From: Rhizobium giardinii bv. giardinii H152 | GTDB lineage: Bacteria > Pseudomonadota > Alphaproteobacteria > Rhizobiales > Rhizobiaceae | Direction of reading: 5' to 3' | DNA: 64,000 bases | NCBI RefSeq assembly: GCF_000379605.1 | Contig: NZ_KB902602.1 | Span: 62,001 to 126,000 of the forward strand | Part shown: piece after piece, positions 25,550 to 34,314 of the stretch | How the letters are laid out: the number at the start of each line of letters is the position of its first letter | Numbering within the stretch: position 1 is the first letter of the stretch | Position numbers and translations under genes: made by a program | Notes under the pieces: generated by a model | Databases searched by the model: none | Told to the model about the DNA's origin: nothing | Seen by the model: only the letters and a program-made list of their open reading frames with translations

Positions 25550-27067
25550 ATGCAGAACAAGTTTTTCATCGATGGCCAGTGGGTCGCGCCTGCAGACGGA
25601 ACCATGCTGCCGGTGATCGATCCGGCAACAGAAGAGGTGTTTCACCATATTCCCGCCGCCGGAGCGGCAGAGGCCGAGGCGGCTGTGAAGGCGGCCCGCG
25701 AAGCCTTCGACAACGGTCCTTGGCCGCGCCTTTCGGGCAAGGAGCGCGCAAAATACTTGCGCGCGATGGCGCAAGGGATCCGTGACCGTCTGGCAGAACT
25801 GGCGCACATGGAAAACCGCGACAACGGCAAGCCGCTTCCCGAATCCGAATGGGATCTGACGGACGCCGCGGGCTGCTTCGATTTTTATGCCGACCTTGCC
25901 GAGGAACTGGATGGCGAGGTTGAAGAGGTGAAGCTTGCCGATGCGCGCTTCGTCTCGAAAGCCGTCCGCGAACCGCTCGGCGTCGCCGTCGCCATCGTCC
26001 CCTGGAACTATCCGCTACTCATGGCCTCGTGGAAGGTCGCACCTGCGCTTGCGGCCGGCTGCACCATGATCCTCAAGCCCGCCGAGACAACCTCGCTGAC
26101 GGCACTGGAGCTTGGCGCGATCGCGGAAAACGCGGGCCTTCCGAAGGGCGTGCTGAACATCCTCTCCGGAAAGGGCTCGGTTGTCGGACAAGCGCTGATC
26201 GAGCACTGCCAAGTGGATAAGGTCGCCTTCACCGGTTCTGGCCCGGTCGGCTCTCGCATCATGGCTGCGGGTGCGAAGGACATCAAACGGATAAGTCTGG
26301 AACTCGGCGGCAAGTCGCCCTTCATCGTCTTCGCCGACAGCGATATCGAAAAGGCGGTCGAATGGATCATGTTCGGCATCTTCTGGAACCAGGGCCAGGT
26401 CTGCTCGGCAACTTCGCGGGTTCTCGTCGAGGCGCCGCTCTATCCGAAGCTTTTGGAACGATTGATCGAGGAGGCGAAAAGGATCACGATCGGGAACGGC
26501 CTCGACGAAGGCACGTTGCTCGGCCCGCTCGTCAACAAGGGGCAGTATGAGGATGTGCTGCGCCATATTGAGCGCGCCGTCGAACAGGGCGCGACGGTCG
26601 CCTGCGGCGGCACGCGGCCGGAAGGGTTCGAAAAGGGCTACTACCTGGAGCCGACGATCCTTACCGACATGGCGCTCGATAGCGACGCATGGGTCGAAGA
26701 AATTTTCGGGCCTGTGGTCTGCATCCGCCCCTTTGAGAGCGAGCAGGAGGCGATCCGCCTTGCCAATGACAGCCGTTTTGGCCTTGCCGCCGCGGTCATG
26801 TCGGCCGACGATCAACGTTGCGAACGGGTAGCAAGCGCCTTCCGCGCTGGCATCGTCTGGATCAACTGCTCGCAGCCGACTTTCACCGAGGCGCCTTGGG
26901 GCGGCTACAAGCAGTCCGGCATCGGCCGGGAACTCGGCCGGTGGGGCCTCGATAACTATCTGGAGACCAGCTCGATATCCTGCTCGTCCATTGCCAGGGC
27001 GAAAGCGGCAATGTGCTGGTCGGTGGCGCGCCCGATATTCCGGGTGCGACCATTCTCGACAAGATGA
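25550..27067 (+). CDS. aldehyde dehydrogenase, probable alpha-ketoglutarate semialdehyde dehydrogenase, altered C-terminus
   Basis: 505 codons are open, but only the first about 474 are dehydrogenase. Catalytic Cys in NQGQVCSATSR, Glu in LELGGKSPFIVF, and the NAD site with FTGSGPVGSRIM are all present. The family should end about 15-20 residues after GRWGLDNYLET, typically with a K/T-rich tail. Here the frame changes at about 26975 into out-of-frame racemase DNA (SSISCSSIARAKAAMC) until a stop. This is a deletion junction. The lost C-terminal strand contributes to oligomerisation, so activity is doubtful. In the pathway it would make alpha-ketoglutarate. Confidence 0.85.
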   Translation: MQNKFFIDGQWVAPADGTMLPVIDPATEEVFHHIPAAGAAEAEAAVKAAREAFDNGPWPRLSGKERAKYLRAMAQGIRDRLAELAHMENRDNGKPLPESEWDLTDAAGCFDFYADLAEELDGEVEEVKLADARFVSKAVREPLGVAVAIVPWNYPLLMASWKVAPALAAGCTMILKPAETTSLTALELGAIAENAGLPKGVLNILSGKGSVVGQALIEHCQVDKVAFTGSGPVGSRIMAAGAKDIKRISLELGGKSPFIVFADSDIEKAVEWIMFGIFWNQGQVCSATSRVLVEAPLYPKLLERLIEEAKRITIGNGLDEGTLLGPLVNKGQYEDVLRHIERAVEQGATVACGGTRPEGFEKGYYLEPTILTDMALDSDAWVEEIFGPVVCIRPFESEQEAIRLANDSRFGLAAAVMSADDQRCERVASAFRAGIVWINCSQPTFTEAPWGGYKQSGIGRELGRWGLDNYLETSSISCSSIARAKAAMCWSVARPIFRVRPFSTR

Positions 27068-27984
27068 ACCACCTGAACCATGTCGACCCGTCGCTGCGCC
27101 TCTTCCTGACGCGCGAGCCGCGAGCGCAGGTGGTTCATACGGCGAACCTGCTCCTGCCGCCGAGCCGGCCGGACGCTGATGCGTCCTTCATCGTGCTGCA
27201 GCCGGATCGCGCCCATCCGATGTCGGGGTCCAACTGCATCTGCGTGGTCACCGCGCTTCTGGAGACTGGCCGTGTCCAGATGACCGAGCCGGAAACCGTT
27301 GTCCGGCTTGATACCGCGGCCGGGCTGATCGTCGCCCGCGCGCGCTGCGAGAAGGGCCGCTGCATGTCGGTCAGTCTCGACAATGTCCCCGCTTTCGTCC
27401 ACGCCCTCGACGTCGCGCTCGACACGCCGAATTGGGGCCGGATCATCGGCGATATCGCGTTTGGCGGCGTCTTCTATGCGCAGATCGACGTCGATCAGGT
27501 AGGCCTTCGCATCGTGCCGGAAGAGGCCCGCGCGCTTGCTGAGGCAGGCACCGAAATCAAGTCACTGCTGGCTGATCAGATCAGGGTAGAACATCCGGAA
27601 ATTCCGAGTTTAAATGAGATCGCGTACGTGATGTTCCGCGACTATCAGCCGGATGGTTCGGTCACCACCTGCACGACGCTCAAGCCCGGCCGGGTCGATC
27701 GCTCGCCTTGCGGGACGGGTTCGTCGGCCAATCTTGCGATCCTGCATGCGCGGGGGCAGGCAAAGACCGGCGACAAGCGCATTTCGCGCAGCATCATCGG
27801 CGGCGAGTTCACAGCCGAAATTCTGGGTGAGACCACGGTTGCAGGTCGCCCAGCCGTCCTGCCGCGCATCACCGGCCAGGGCTATGTCTTCGGTCGCCAG
27901 CAATTGCGACTGGACCGCGACGATCCCTTCGCGCAAGGCTTTGCCTTGTCGGACACCTGGGGACCTCAGGTGAGTGAGCTATGA
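27013..27984 (+). CDS. proline racemase family protein (hydroxyproline epimerase-like), N-terminus lost
   Basis: Homology begins at about 26977 (LDILLVHCQGESGN), before the first usable start, the GTG at 27013. The native start and first beta-strand are missing because of the junction with the dehydrogenase gene. From the GTG, the first catalytic position is Ser (S71, MSGSN) instead of the usual Cys, and the second is Cys (C233, DRSPCGTGSS). Ser/Cys pairs occur in a known subgroup of the proline racemase superfamily. The neighbours suggest 4-hydroxyproline 2-epimerase; a trans-3-hydroxyproline dehydratase is a less likely alternative because those carry Thr at the second position. This copy is probably inactive. 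Confidence 0.75.
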   Translation: MLVGGAPDIPGATILDKMNHLNHVDPSLRLFLTREPRAQVVHTANLLLPPSRPDADASFIVLQPDRAHPMSGSNCICVVTALLETGRVQMTEPETVVRLDTAAGLIVARARCEKGRCMSVSLDNVPAFVHALDVALDTPNWGRIIGDIAFGGVFYAQIDVDQVGLRIVPEEARALAEAGTEIKSLLADQIRVEHPEIPSLNEIAYVMFRDYQPDGSVTTCTTLKPGRVDRSPCGTGSSANLAILHARGQAKTGDKRISRSIIGGEFTAEILGETTVAGRPAVLPRITGQGYVFGRQQLRLDRDDPFAQGFALSDTWGPQVSEL

Positions 27985-27987
27985 AAC

Positions 27988-28146
27988 TTTCCGGCCGGCG
28001 AGGCTGCGGCATTGGCCGGTATTCCCATCGCCCGGATGGCTGAGCCACAGGAAATTGGCGAGATCACCGCGTTCGCCTTCCGTCCCTCGCAGGCGTCCTT
28101 GAACGGCGCCGTACTGGACGTGAACGGCGGCAGCTACATGAGGTAA
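27988..28146 (+). pseudogene. C-terminal stub of short-chain dehydrogenase
   Basis: The frame ends in [18 protein letters not shown], then [14 protein letters not shown] and a TAA, the standard C-terminus of FabG-like SDRs (MxxPxEIxxxxxFL and G-x-x-L-x-V-N-G-G). It begins only 3 bp after the racemase stop, with the N-terminal two thirds missing. Residues are in one frame. A deletion stub. Confidence 0.7.
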
Positions 28147-28151
28147 CGATC

Positions 28152-28424
28152 ATGCGTTTCACGGATAGAGTTGTCATCGTCACCGGCGGGGCAGGCGGCA
28201 TTGGCAGCGCGATCAGCGCCCGTTTTGCGGCGGAGGGCGCGCGGGTCGTCGTCCACCGACATGAATGGCGAAGGTGCGGAAGCGACCGTTTCGCAGATCG
28301 CGGCTGAGGGCGGCAAGCCCGTGCTTTCGCCAGCGACATCTCGACCGCCGAAGGATGCCGGGCCATCGTCGACAATGTCATGGCGGCGGAAGGGCGCATC
28401 GATGTGCTCTGCAACATGGGATGA
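28152..28424 (+). pseudogene. N-terminal stub of a second short-chain dehydrogenase
   Basis: The ATG at 28152 begins [19 protein letters not shown] with the TGGAGGIG cofactor loop. The sequence then continues in another frame ([20 protein letters not shown]) and a third (ISTAEGCRAIVDNVMAAEGR then IDVLCNNMG), where it ends at a TGA and similarity stops. At least two one-base shifts are present. It abuts, tail-to-tail, the cut end of the iolI-like gene at about 28430-28445. This marks the boundary between the hydroxyproline and inositol loci. Confidence 0.7.
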
Positions 28425-28445
28425 GGCTGATGGTTTCGGCCCCGC

Positions 28446-28717
28446 TTTTCGACGGCTGCGGCTATCAACGTCTCAACGGCGTTGGCGCGCTCCTCCGACC
28501 AGTCGTTGAAGGGATAGACCTCGCTAAGCCCCAATAGTCGCAGTCCCCTTTGTCGCGCCATGGCACCGGCGTGGCTCGGAGAAATGCCGTCGAACAGCGG
28601 GCGGCCGAGATCGTTCCGGGGCTCGACCCCCACGCAATCGAGATTCCGTGCCAGATCCAGAAAAGCTTCATACGCCAGGTGGCGAGCTGTTTTCTGGTTG
28701 ATTGCCCGGCTGATCAT
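28446..28717 (-). pseudogene. truncated TIM-barrel isomerase, iolI-like
   Basis: The ATG at 28717 overlaps the iolB stop as ATGA, so it was the next gene in the operon. About 85 residues remain: LAYEAFLDLARNLDCVGVE, NDLGRPLFDG, ARQRGLRLLGLSEVYPFN, the start of a xylose-isomerase-like TIM barrel similar to 2-keto-myo-inositol isomerase and relatives. After VETLIAAA the homology stops at the deletion junction with the SDR stub, although the frame stays open to about 28064. Non-functional as it stands. Confidence 0.7.
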
Positions 28718-29523
28718 TTCGCGTCCCGCTCCATGATCCATTCCACCTCGGGCGCGGGTATGAAGCGCCACTTGCGCAGCGGACCAGCCATGATGTTGAG
28801 GTAATACATCTCGAAGCCATAAGGTGCACCGCAGGGATGATGCCCGCGCGGCACCAGGACGACGTCATGGTCTTTCACCGCCATCGTTTCGTCGAGCAGT
28901 CCGTCATCGGTGTAAACGCGCTGGACGCCGAAGCCAGCTGCCGGGTTCAGCCGGTGGTAATATGACTCCTCGAGGTAGGTGATACGCGGGAAGTCGTCCT
29001 CGTCGTGGCGGTGGCTTGGATAAGACGACCAATGGCCGGCGGGCGTGAAGACCTCCGTGACCAGAAGACTGTCGCAATAGTCTTCTTTCTCCATCGCGAT
29101 ATTGTTGATATGGCGCGTATTGGTTCCCTTGCCGCGCGCCGTCAGCGAAATCCCGTCGGGACCGATCCGCCGTGCAGCGTGTCCGCCTTTTCCGGGCGCT
29201 GAGCAAACCGCAATCGTGCACTCCGTGTCCGCTACGGCGAGCCAATCCTTGCCGTTGGGTACATAGAGGCAGTGCGGTGGCGTCTTCTCGAAGACGTTCA
29301 TCCGCTCGCCCAGCATACCCCAATCCTGCCCGGCGGCATGCAAGACCGCCTTGCCCTCAACAATAACGAGCATGACCTCGCGATCGCCCGTTGCCTCCTC
29401 GGCAATCTCACCTGGTCTGAGTCGATAGAGCGAGAAGCCGACATAGCGCCAGCCCGCCGCCTGGGGCAGGATCTCGTGAACTTTGCCATGCGTGCCGAAA
29501 GGCTTGCGTAACAAATCGGGCAT
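28714..29523 (-). CDS. iolB: 5-deoxy-glucuronate isomerase
   Basis: 269 residues starting MPDLLRKPFGTHGKVHEI, with CCGGAGGACAAGGG before the ATG at 29523; a ten-codon longer frame has no ribosome site. The protein is a bicupin. The metal-binding HRHDEDDFPRITYLEE block in the C-terminal cupin and the block HHPCGAPYGFEMYYLNIMAG near the end are diagnostic for IolB. It isomerises 5-deoxy-D-glucuronate to 2-deoxy-5-keto-D-gluconate in the cytoplasm, step four of myo-inositol breakdown. The preceding iolD stop is 27 bp upstream. Confidence 0.95.
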   Translation of the reverse strand: MPDLLRKPFGTHGKVHEILPQAAGWRYVGFSLYRLRPGEIAEEATGDREVMLVIVEGKAVLHAAGQDWGMLGERMNVFEKTPPHCLYVPNGKDWLAVADTECTIAVCSAPGKGGHAARRIGPDGISLTARGKGTNTRHINNIAMEKEDYCDSLLVTEVFTPAGHWSSYPSHRHDEDDFPRITYLEESYYHRLNPAAGFGVQRVYTDDGLLDETMAVKDHDVVLVPRGHHPCGAPYGFEMYYLNIMAGPLRKWRFIPAPEVEWIMERDAK

Positions 29524-29549
29524 CCCTTGTCCTCCGGTTGGCACACTGA

Positions 29550-31388
29550 TCAATCAAAGGTACGCTGATTTGCAGCATTTCGGTTGTATCGCTCACGCGC
29601 ATGCTCAAGACGTTCAGGTCCCCCCGCCTGCGGCACGGCGACATCCCACCAATGCCCGCCCACATCCAGTCCTGAGACAGCGTCGGTGTCGATCACAATG
29701 ACCGTGGGGATGTTCCTCGGGCGCGCTTCAACAATTTTCTTCTCGAGATCGGCGATATCGACTGCCTTTTCCGCATGGGCACCCATGGAGCGGGCATGGC
29801 CCACAAAGTCGATCTCCGGCATGACCTCAATGTTGGAGTCCTTGTACATATTGTTGAACTCCGCCCCGCCGCATTCGATCTGCAAGCGGTTGATGCAGCC
29901 GTAGCCGCGATTGTCGGTCAGCACGACGGTAAAAGGAATGCGCCGGACGACCGCAGTCGCTAATTCCGAGTTGGCCATCATGTAAGAGCCGTCGCCAACG
30001 AAGCAGATGACTTCCTTTTCCGGCGCCGCAAGCTTGATGCCCATGGCGCCTGCTACCTCGTATCCCATACAGGAATAACCGTATTCCATGTGGTAGCCGC
30101 CTTTCGCAGACTGCCACAGCACCTGAAGCGCGCCCGGCATCGTGCCCGCCGCGCACATTGCGACGGTTTTTTCCGTGGCTACCCGCTGCACGGCGCCGAT
30201 TACCTGGGCGTCGGTGGGAAGATAGTTGGTCAAATCGACTTCCGGCGTGGCGGTAACCTTACTCACCGTCTGGTGCCAATTGTTCCGGGATTCGGCGTCG
30301 AAAGATGGCGCCCTATGATCCTTCAGCAGAGCGGAAAGCCTCTCCAGCGTCACCCTGGCATCGCCGACGAGGGGCATTGCGCCATGCTTTGTCGCATCAT
30401 AGCCATGCAGGTTGATGGAGACGAGCTTCCGCTCCTGGTTCGTGAACAAGGTCCAGGATCCCGTCGTGAAATCCTGAAAGCGCGTGCCGACGCCAATCAC
30501 CAGGTCGGCTTTCGCGCAAAGGCGGTTGGCGCATTCCGAGCCGGTAACGCCGGGGGAGCCGAAATTGTAGGCGTTTTCCCACGGGGTCGCGCCCTTGCCG
30601 GCTTGTGTCTCGACGAAGGGGATATTGTGCTGTTCCACGAACGCAGCGAGAACGTCCTCGGCGCCGGAATAAAGAACACCGCCCCCGGAAATGACGACCG
30701 GGCTCTTCGCCGCCCTGATCATCGCAACCACGTCATCGAGCTCTCGGCGATCAGGTTCCGGGCGGCGAACACGCCAGACCTTAGGCTCAAAAAACTTTTC
30801 CGGATAGTCGTAGGCGTCGGCCTGCACATCCTGGCAAAAAGCGAGGCACACCGGCCCGCAATTCGCCGGATCCGTCATGATGGACAGCGCACGTGGCAGC
30901 GCAGTCAGCAGATGCTCGGGCCGGGCGATGCGGTCAAAATAGCGAACCACAGGCCGGAAGGCGTCATTGGCACTCACTGTGCCGTCGTCGAAATCTTCGA
31001 TCTGCTGTAGCACCGGATCGGGGCGGCGGTTGGCGAAGATATCGCCGGGAATGAACAGGACCGGCAGACGATTGACATGCGCCAGAGCTGCTGCTGTCAC
31101 CATATTGGTCGCACCGGGTCCAATGGAGCTGGTTACCGCATGCGCGCGCATACGCCGCTTCGTTTTGGCATAGGCGATAGCAGCGTGGGCCATGGTCTGC
31201 TCATTCTGGCCACGCCAGGTCGGCAGCTTGTCGCCGATCCCGTGTAGCGCTTCTCCAATGCCCGCCACATTGCCGTGCCCGAAGATGGCCCAGACGCCCT
31301 CGATGAAGCGCTCTCCTTCTTCGGTCATCTGCACCGAAAGCCATTTGACCAGCGCCTGCGCGGCCGTGAGCATGATTGTCTTGGTCAT
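29550..31388 (-). CDS. iolD: 3D-(3,5/4)-trihydroxycyclohexane-1,2-dione hydrolase
   Basis: 612 residues from the ATG at 31388, whose ATGA overlaps the iolC stop; the upstream extension in this frame is iolC sequence. Thiamine-diphosphate enzyme of the acetolactate synthase fold. The N-terminal PYR domain has GIGDKLPTWRGQNEQTM, the centre is a DHS-like domain, and the C-terminal PP domain has CFVGDGSYMMANSELATAV with the TPP-Mg motif GDGSYMM-NN. It opens the six-membered ring to give 5-deoxy-D-glucuronate. Full-length for the family. Confidence 0.95.
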   Translation of the reverse strand: MTKTIMLTAAQALVKWLSVQMTEEGERFIEGVWAIFGHGNVAGIGEALHGIGDKLPTWRGQNEQTMAHAAIAYAKTKRRMRAHAVTSSIGPGATNMVTAAALAHVNRLPVLFIPGDIFANRRPDPVLQQIEDFDDGTVSANDAFRPVVRYFDRIARPEHLLTALPRALSIMTDPANCGPVCLAFCQDVQADAYDYPEKFFEPKVWRVRRPEPDRRELDDVVAMIRAAKSPVVISGGGVLYSGAEDVLAAFVEQHNIPFVETQAGKGATPWENAYNFGSPGVTGSECANRLCAKADLVIGVGTRFQDFTTGSWTLFTNQERKLVSINLHGYDATKHGAMPLVGDARVTLERLSALLKDHRAPSFDAESRNNWHQTVSKVTATPEVDLTNYLPTDAQVIGAVQRVATEKTVAMCAAGTMPGALQVLWQSAKGGYHMEYGYSCMGYEVAGAMGIKLAAPEKEVICFVGDGSYMMANSELATAVVRRIPFTVVLTDNRGYGCINRLQIECGGAEFNNMYKDSNIEVMPEIDFVGHARSMGAHAEKAVDIADLEKKIVEARPRNIPTVIVIDTDAVSGLDVGGHWWDVAVPQAGGPERLEHARERYNRNAANQRTFD

Positions 31389-33307
31389 GCTATCTTCTCC
31401 CGTGCGGCTGCCCTCGCCTTGTCCCAGATCGAGCACAGGCCTCGATAGCGCTTTGCCATCTCGCCGACGGCGTCGTCGTCCTGCATTTCATTTTTCATCC
31501 AGCTGCGTGCGACATCGCCAAAAATCGTCCGACCAACGGCAAAGCCTTTGACAAGATCGAAACCGGCGGCGACCTCGAAACTTGCCGCCAGTTCGGCCTC
31601 CGGCGCATCGAGACCCAGAACGACGATCCCACGCGTATAGCGGTCGTTCTTCTCGATTGCGGCAATGGTGTTCGCCCAGGCAGCGGTCGTTTTCATCGGC
31701 TCAAGCTTCCACCAGTCGGGAAAGATGCCAATGTCATAAAACTGTTGGATCAGCGTCGCCGTCGTTTCGTCATCGACCGGTCCCACCTTCGAGGGAATGA
31801 TCTCCAGCAGGAATTCCAGGTTGTCGCGCCGCGATGCCTCGAAAAGGCGTTTCACCGTCGCCTCCTGATCGGAACGCGTTCCAGCGTCATCATCGGGATG
31901 GCAGAAACAAAGGACCTTGACGACGTTTTCCCGTGCCCACTCGCCCAGGCCGCCGTAGTCACTGCCCAGTTCGGGCTCCAGCGTCAGCGGGCGTGCACCC
32001 GGCCATTCGCAAGGCCGTCCGATCCAGAGGCCGGTACCCGAGGCTTCATGCAACGCCCTCCGCCCGATGCGATTATCACACAAGATCCCGTAGCCAGATC
32101 GTCCCTCTTGGACGTCCAATGCCGCTTTGAGGCACAGCTTCTTGAAGGCGCCGCCCCGTTCAAGGGTGTAGCCCTCCATCTGCTCAAGTTGCATGCGGTG
32201 GTCAAACGCAAATATCCGGTATTCAGGCCAGTCTTCCCCGTGATTGCGATGACGGTTCGTGGACCAGTGGATCTGTTCGAGCTCGCAGTCATTTCGCAGG
32301 TCGGGTTGCTTGACCCCGCGTCCAAGGAAGAACTTCAGCTCCTCGAGCGACGGGTAGGCCGGCGTGCATCCGTGGCGAGAAACGGCAAAAGCGCCGCAGG
32401 CATTCGCGTATTTAAGAGCCGTCGGCCAGTCCGCATCTTCGAGCCACCCCTTCAGGAGTCCGGCGAAGAAGCCGTCGCCCGCGCCCAGAACGTTGAACAC
32501 TTCGATCGGGAAGCCGGGACCGGTCTCTCCATCTTCCAGCCTGCCTGGTATTGAGCCCACGTAGGCCGCCGCCCCGGCAGCGCCGCGTTTGCATACGAGC
32601 GTAGCGTTGGAAACTTTGCGAACTGCGCGTAACGCCTCAATCGTCTCGGTCGAGTCACCCGCAATGTGGAACTCTTCCTCCGTGCCCACGATCAAATCAA
32701 ACAGATGCAGCGTCGTTTGCAGTTTTGCCGTCACCTTGCCGCTCTTCACAAAACGGCTCTCACCTGCACCGTGGCCGGCGACACCCCATAAATTTGGGCG
32801 ATAGTCGATGTCGAGCGCGGTACGCACCCCATGCTGGCGGGCAAGCTCCAAAGCCTTTAGAATAGCTGCCTCGGTCCGTGCGTGGCTCAGATGCGTACCG
32901 GTCACGACGAGCGCACGCCCGGAGGCGATGTAGTCCGCATGAATGTCGTCCTCGCTGAGCGCCATGTCGGCACAATTCTCGCGATAGAAAATCAGCGGGA
33001 ACTGCTCTTCGTTACGAATGCCCAGCAGGACGAGCGCCGTTAGACGCTCCGGGTCGGTAGCGACTCCGTTGGTATCCACACCTTCGCGCTTGAGCTGCTC
33101 GCGAATGAACCGGCCCATATGCTCGTCGCCAACGCGGGTGATTAAACCGGATTTCAGACCGAGTCTGGCCGCACCGCAGGCGATGTTCGTGGGCGAACCG
33201 CCAATGTACTTATTGAACGAGCGCATGTTCTCCAGCCTGCCGCCGATCTGGGCTCCGTAAAGGTCGACGGAGGACCGGCCGATGGTGATGACGTCGAGTG
33301 ATTTCAT
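31385..33307 (-). CDS. iolC: 5-dehydro-2-deoxygluconokinase fused to DUF2090 domain
   Basis: 640 residues. Residues about 1-330 form a PfkB kinase: start SLDVITIGRSSVDLYGAQIG, GGSPTNIACGAARLGL, and the anion-hole/catalytic motif FNVLGAGDGFFAGLL near 270. Residues about 340-635 are the DUF2090 domain, an aldolase-like TIM barrel (FAFDHRMQLEQM, KVLCFCHPDDD, LVKGFAVGRTIFG). In Bacillus IolC is kinase only (about 325 residues) and aldol cleavage is done by separate IolJ, whereas rhizobia and other proteobacteria carry this fusion. The second half is therefore a plausible aldolase for the phosphorylated product. GAGGAGACTTGAC precedes the ATG. Confidence 0.95.
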   Translation of the reverse strand: MKSLDVITIGRSSVDLYGAQIGGRLENMRSFNKYIGGSPTNIACGAARLGLKSGLITRVGDEHMGRFIREQLKREGVDTNGVATDPERLTALVLLGIRNEEQFPLIFYRENCADMALSEDDIHADYIASGRALVVTGTHLSHARTEAAILKALELARQHGVRTALDIDYRPNLWGVAGHGAGESRFVKSGKVTAKLQTTLHLFDLIVGTEEEFHIAGDSTETIEALRAVRKVSNATLVCKRGAAGAAAYVGSIPGRLEDGETGPGFPIEVFNVLGAGDGFFAGLLKGWLEDADWPTALKYANACGAFAVSRHGCTPAYPSLEELKFFLGRGVKQPDLRNDCELEQIHWSTNRHRNHGEDWPEYRIFAFDHRMQLEQMEGYTLERGGAFKKLCLKAALDVQEGRSGYGILCDNRIGRRALHEASGTGLWIGRPCEWPGARPLTLEPELGSDYGGLGEWARENVVKVLCFCHPDDDAGTRSDQEATVKRLFEASRRDNLEFLLEIIPSKVGPVDDETTATLIQQFYDIGIFPDWWKLEPMKTTAAWANTIAAIEKNDRYTRGIVVLGLDAPEAELAASFEVAAGFDLVKGFAVGRTIFGDVARSWMKNEMQDDDAVGEMAKRYRGLCSIWDKARAAAREKIA

Positions 33308-33328
33308 GTCAAGTCTCCTCGCAGGCCC

Positions 33329-34258
33329 TCAAAAGCCGGTACACGCCAGGAAGGTCCGGCTGGCTGCCAGGTCTTCAAGAATGCCGCCGGCGTTTCGGGG
33401 GTCGCGCTCTTGTTCGATGGTGATGTATCCGCCATAGCCCAGCTCGGTAAGCAGGGCCCGGACACCAGGGTAATCAATTGATCCGCGCCCGATCGGGCAC
33501 ATGACCCCCTTCGCGCAGGCATCGAAGAAACGAATGCGCTCGCCCATGACGTCCTTGAAAACTTTGGCATCTATGTCTTTGAAATGAATGTAATCGACAC
33601 GATCCCAGTAACGGCGAAGGGTGGCAACAGGATCCATGCCTGAATAGGCCATATGCCCGGTATCGAGGCACAGACCTGCCAGATCGGTAGGAATATCGTT
33701 GACGATACGCTCCAGCTCGTCGGCGAATTCGATGTAGCCGCCGGCATGGGGATGGATGGTGACGCGTACACCATATTTGTCGCGCGCAAGCGTTGCGATG
33801 CTGCGGATGTTTTCCACCATCCCATTCCACGCCGTTCCATCAAGGCGGGGGGCTTGGTCTGAATGTCCCGCAGCATAGTCGCGCTCGTCGTGACCCCAGT
33901 CCATGACGGTCAGATAGGGCGCTGCATAGCGCTGACCGGCATGGGTTTCCGGCTTCGGCAACCGTGTAATCAACGCGCAGATCTCATCGGTCTGACGCAG
34001 GAGGTTGTCGCGGTTTGAAGGCGAAACCAGATCGTCAAAGATTGTGCCCGCGACGATCTTCAGCCCACGCTTGTTCAGCGCTTCCGAAACAACGCCGAGG
34101 TCAAGCGGCAGATAGCCATAGGGTCCAAGCTCCAGCCCCCCGAAGCCGGCGGCCTGCGCCTCGTCCAGCACTTTCTCCCAACGGGGGAGATGAGGGTTTT
34201 TCACGTCATCGACACCCCAGCAGCAGGGGGCAGTGGTGATGGTGATCGGGTTGGTCAT
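33329..34258 (-). CDS. iolE: myo-inosose-2 dehydratase
   Basis: 309 residues from ATG 34258 (GTGAGGACGAC upstream). The start TITTAPCCWGVDDVKNPHLP and the segment LELGPYGYLPLDLGVVSEAL are diagnostic of IolE. Xylose-isomerase-like TIM barrel with metal-binding residues in VTIHPHAGGYIEF and LCLDTGHMAYSGMDP and the Glu in YITIEQERDPRN. It dehydrates 2-keto-myo-inositol to the diketone used by IolD. Upstream gene stop is 57 bp away, downstream iolC 21 bp. Confidence 0.95.
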   Translation of the reverse strand: MTNPITITTAPCCWGVDDVKNPHLPRWEKVLDEAQAAGFGGLELGPYGYLPLDLGVVSEALNKRGLKIVAGTIFDDLVSPSNRDNLLRQTDEICALITRLPKPETHAGQRYAAPYLTVMDWGHDERDYAAGHSDQAPRLDGTAWNGMVENIRSIATLARDKYGVRVTIHPHAGGYIEFADELERIVNDIPTDLAGLCLDTGHMAYSGMDPVATLRRYWDRVDYIHFKDIDAKVFKDVMGERIRFFDACAKGVMCPIGRGSIDYPGVRALLTELGYGGYITIEQERDPRNAGGILEDLAASRTFLACTGF

Positions 34259-34314
34259 GTCGTCCTCACGCAGGCGTGGTGCGCGGGCTCCAATCGCGGC
34301 CCGCGCCAAACCGG

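Noticed and set aside
31376-32554. 392-codon plus-strand frame
   Set aside because: Antisense to iolC; no domain.
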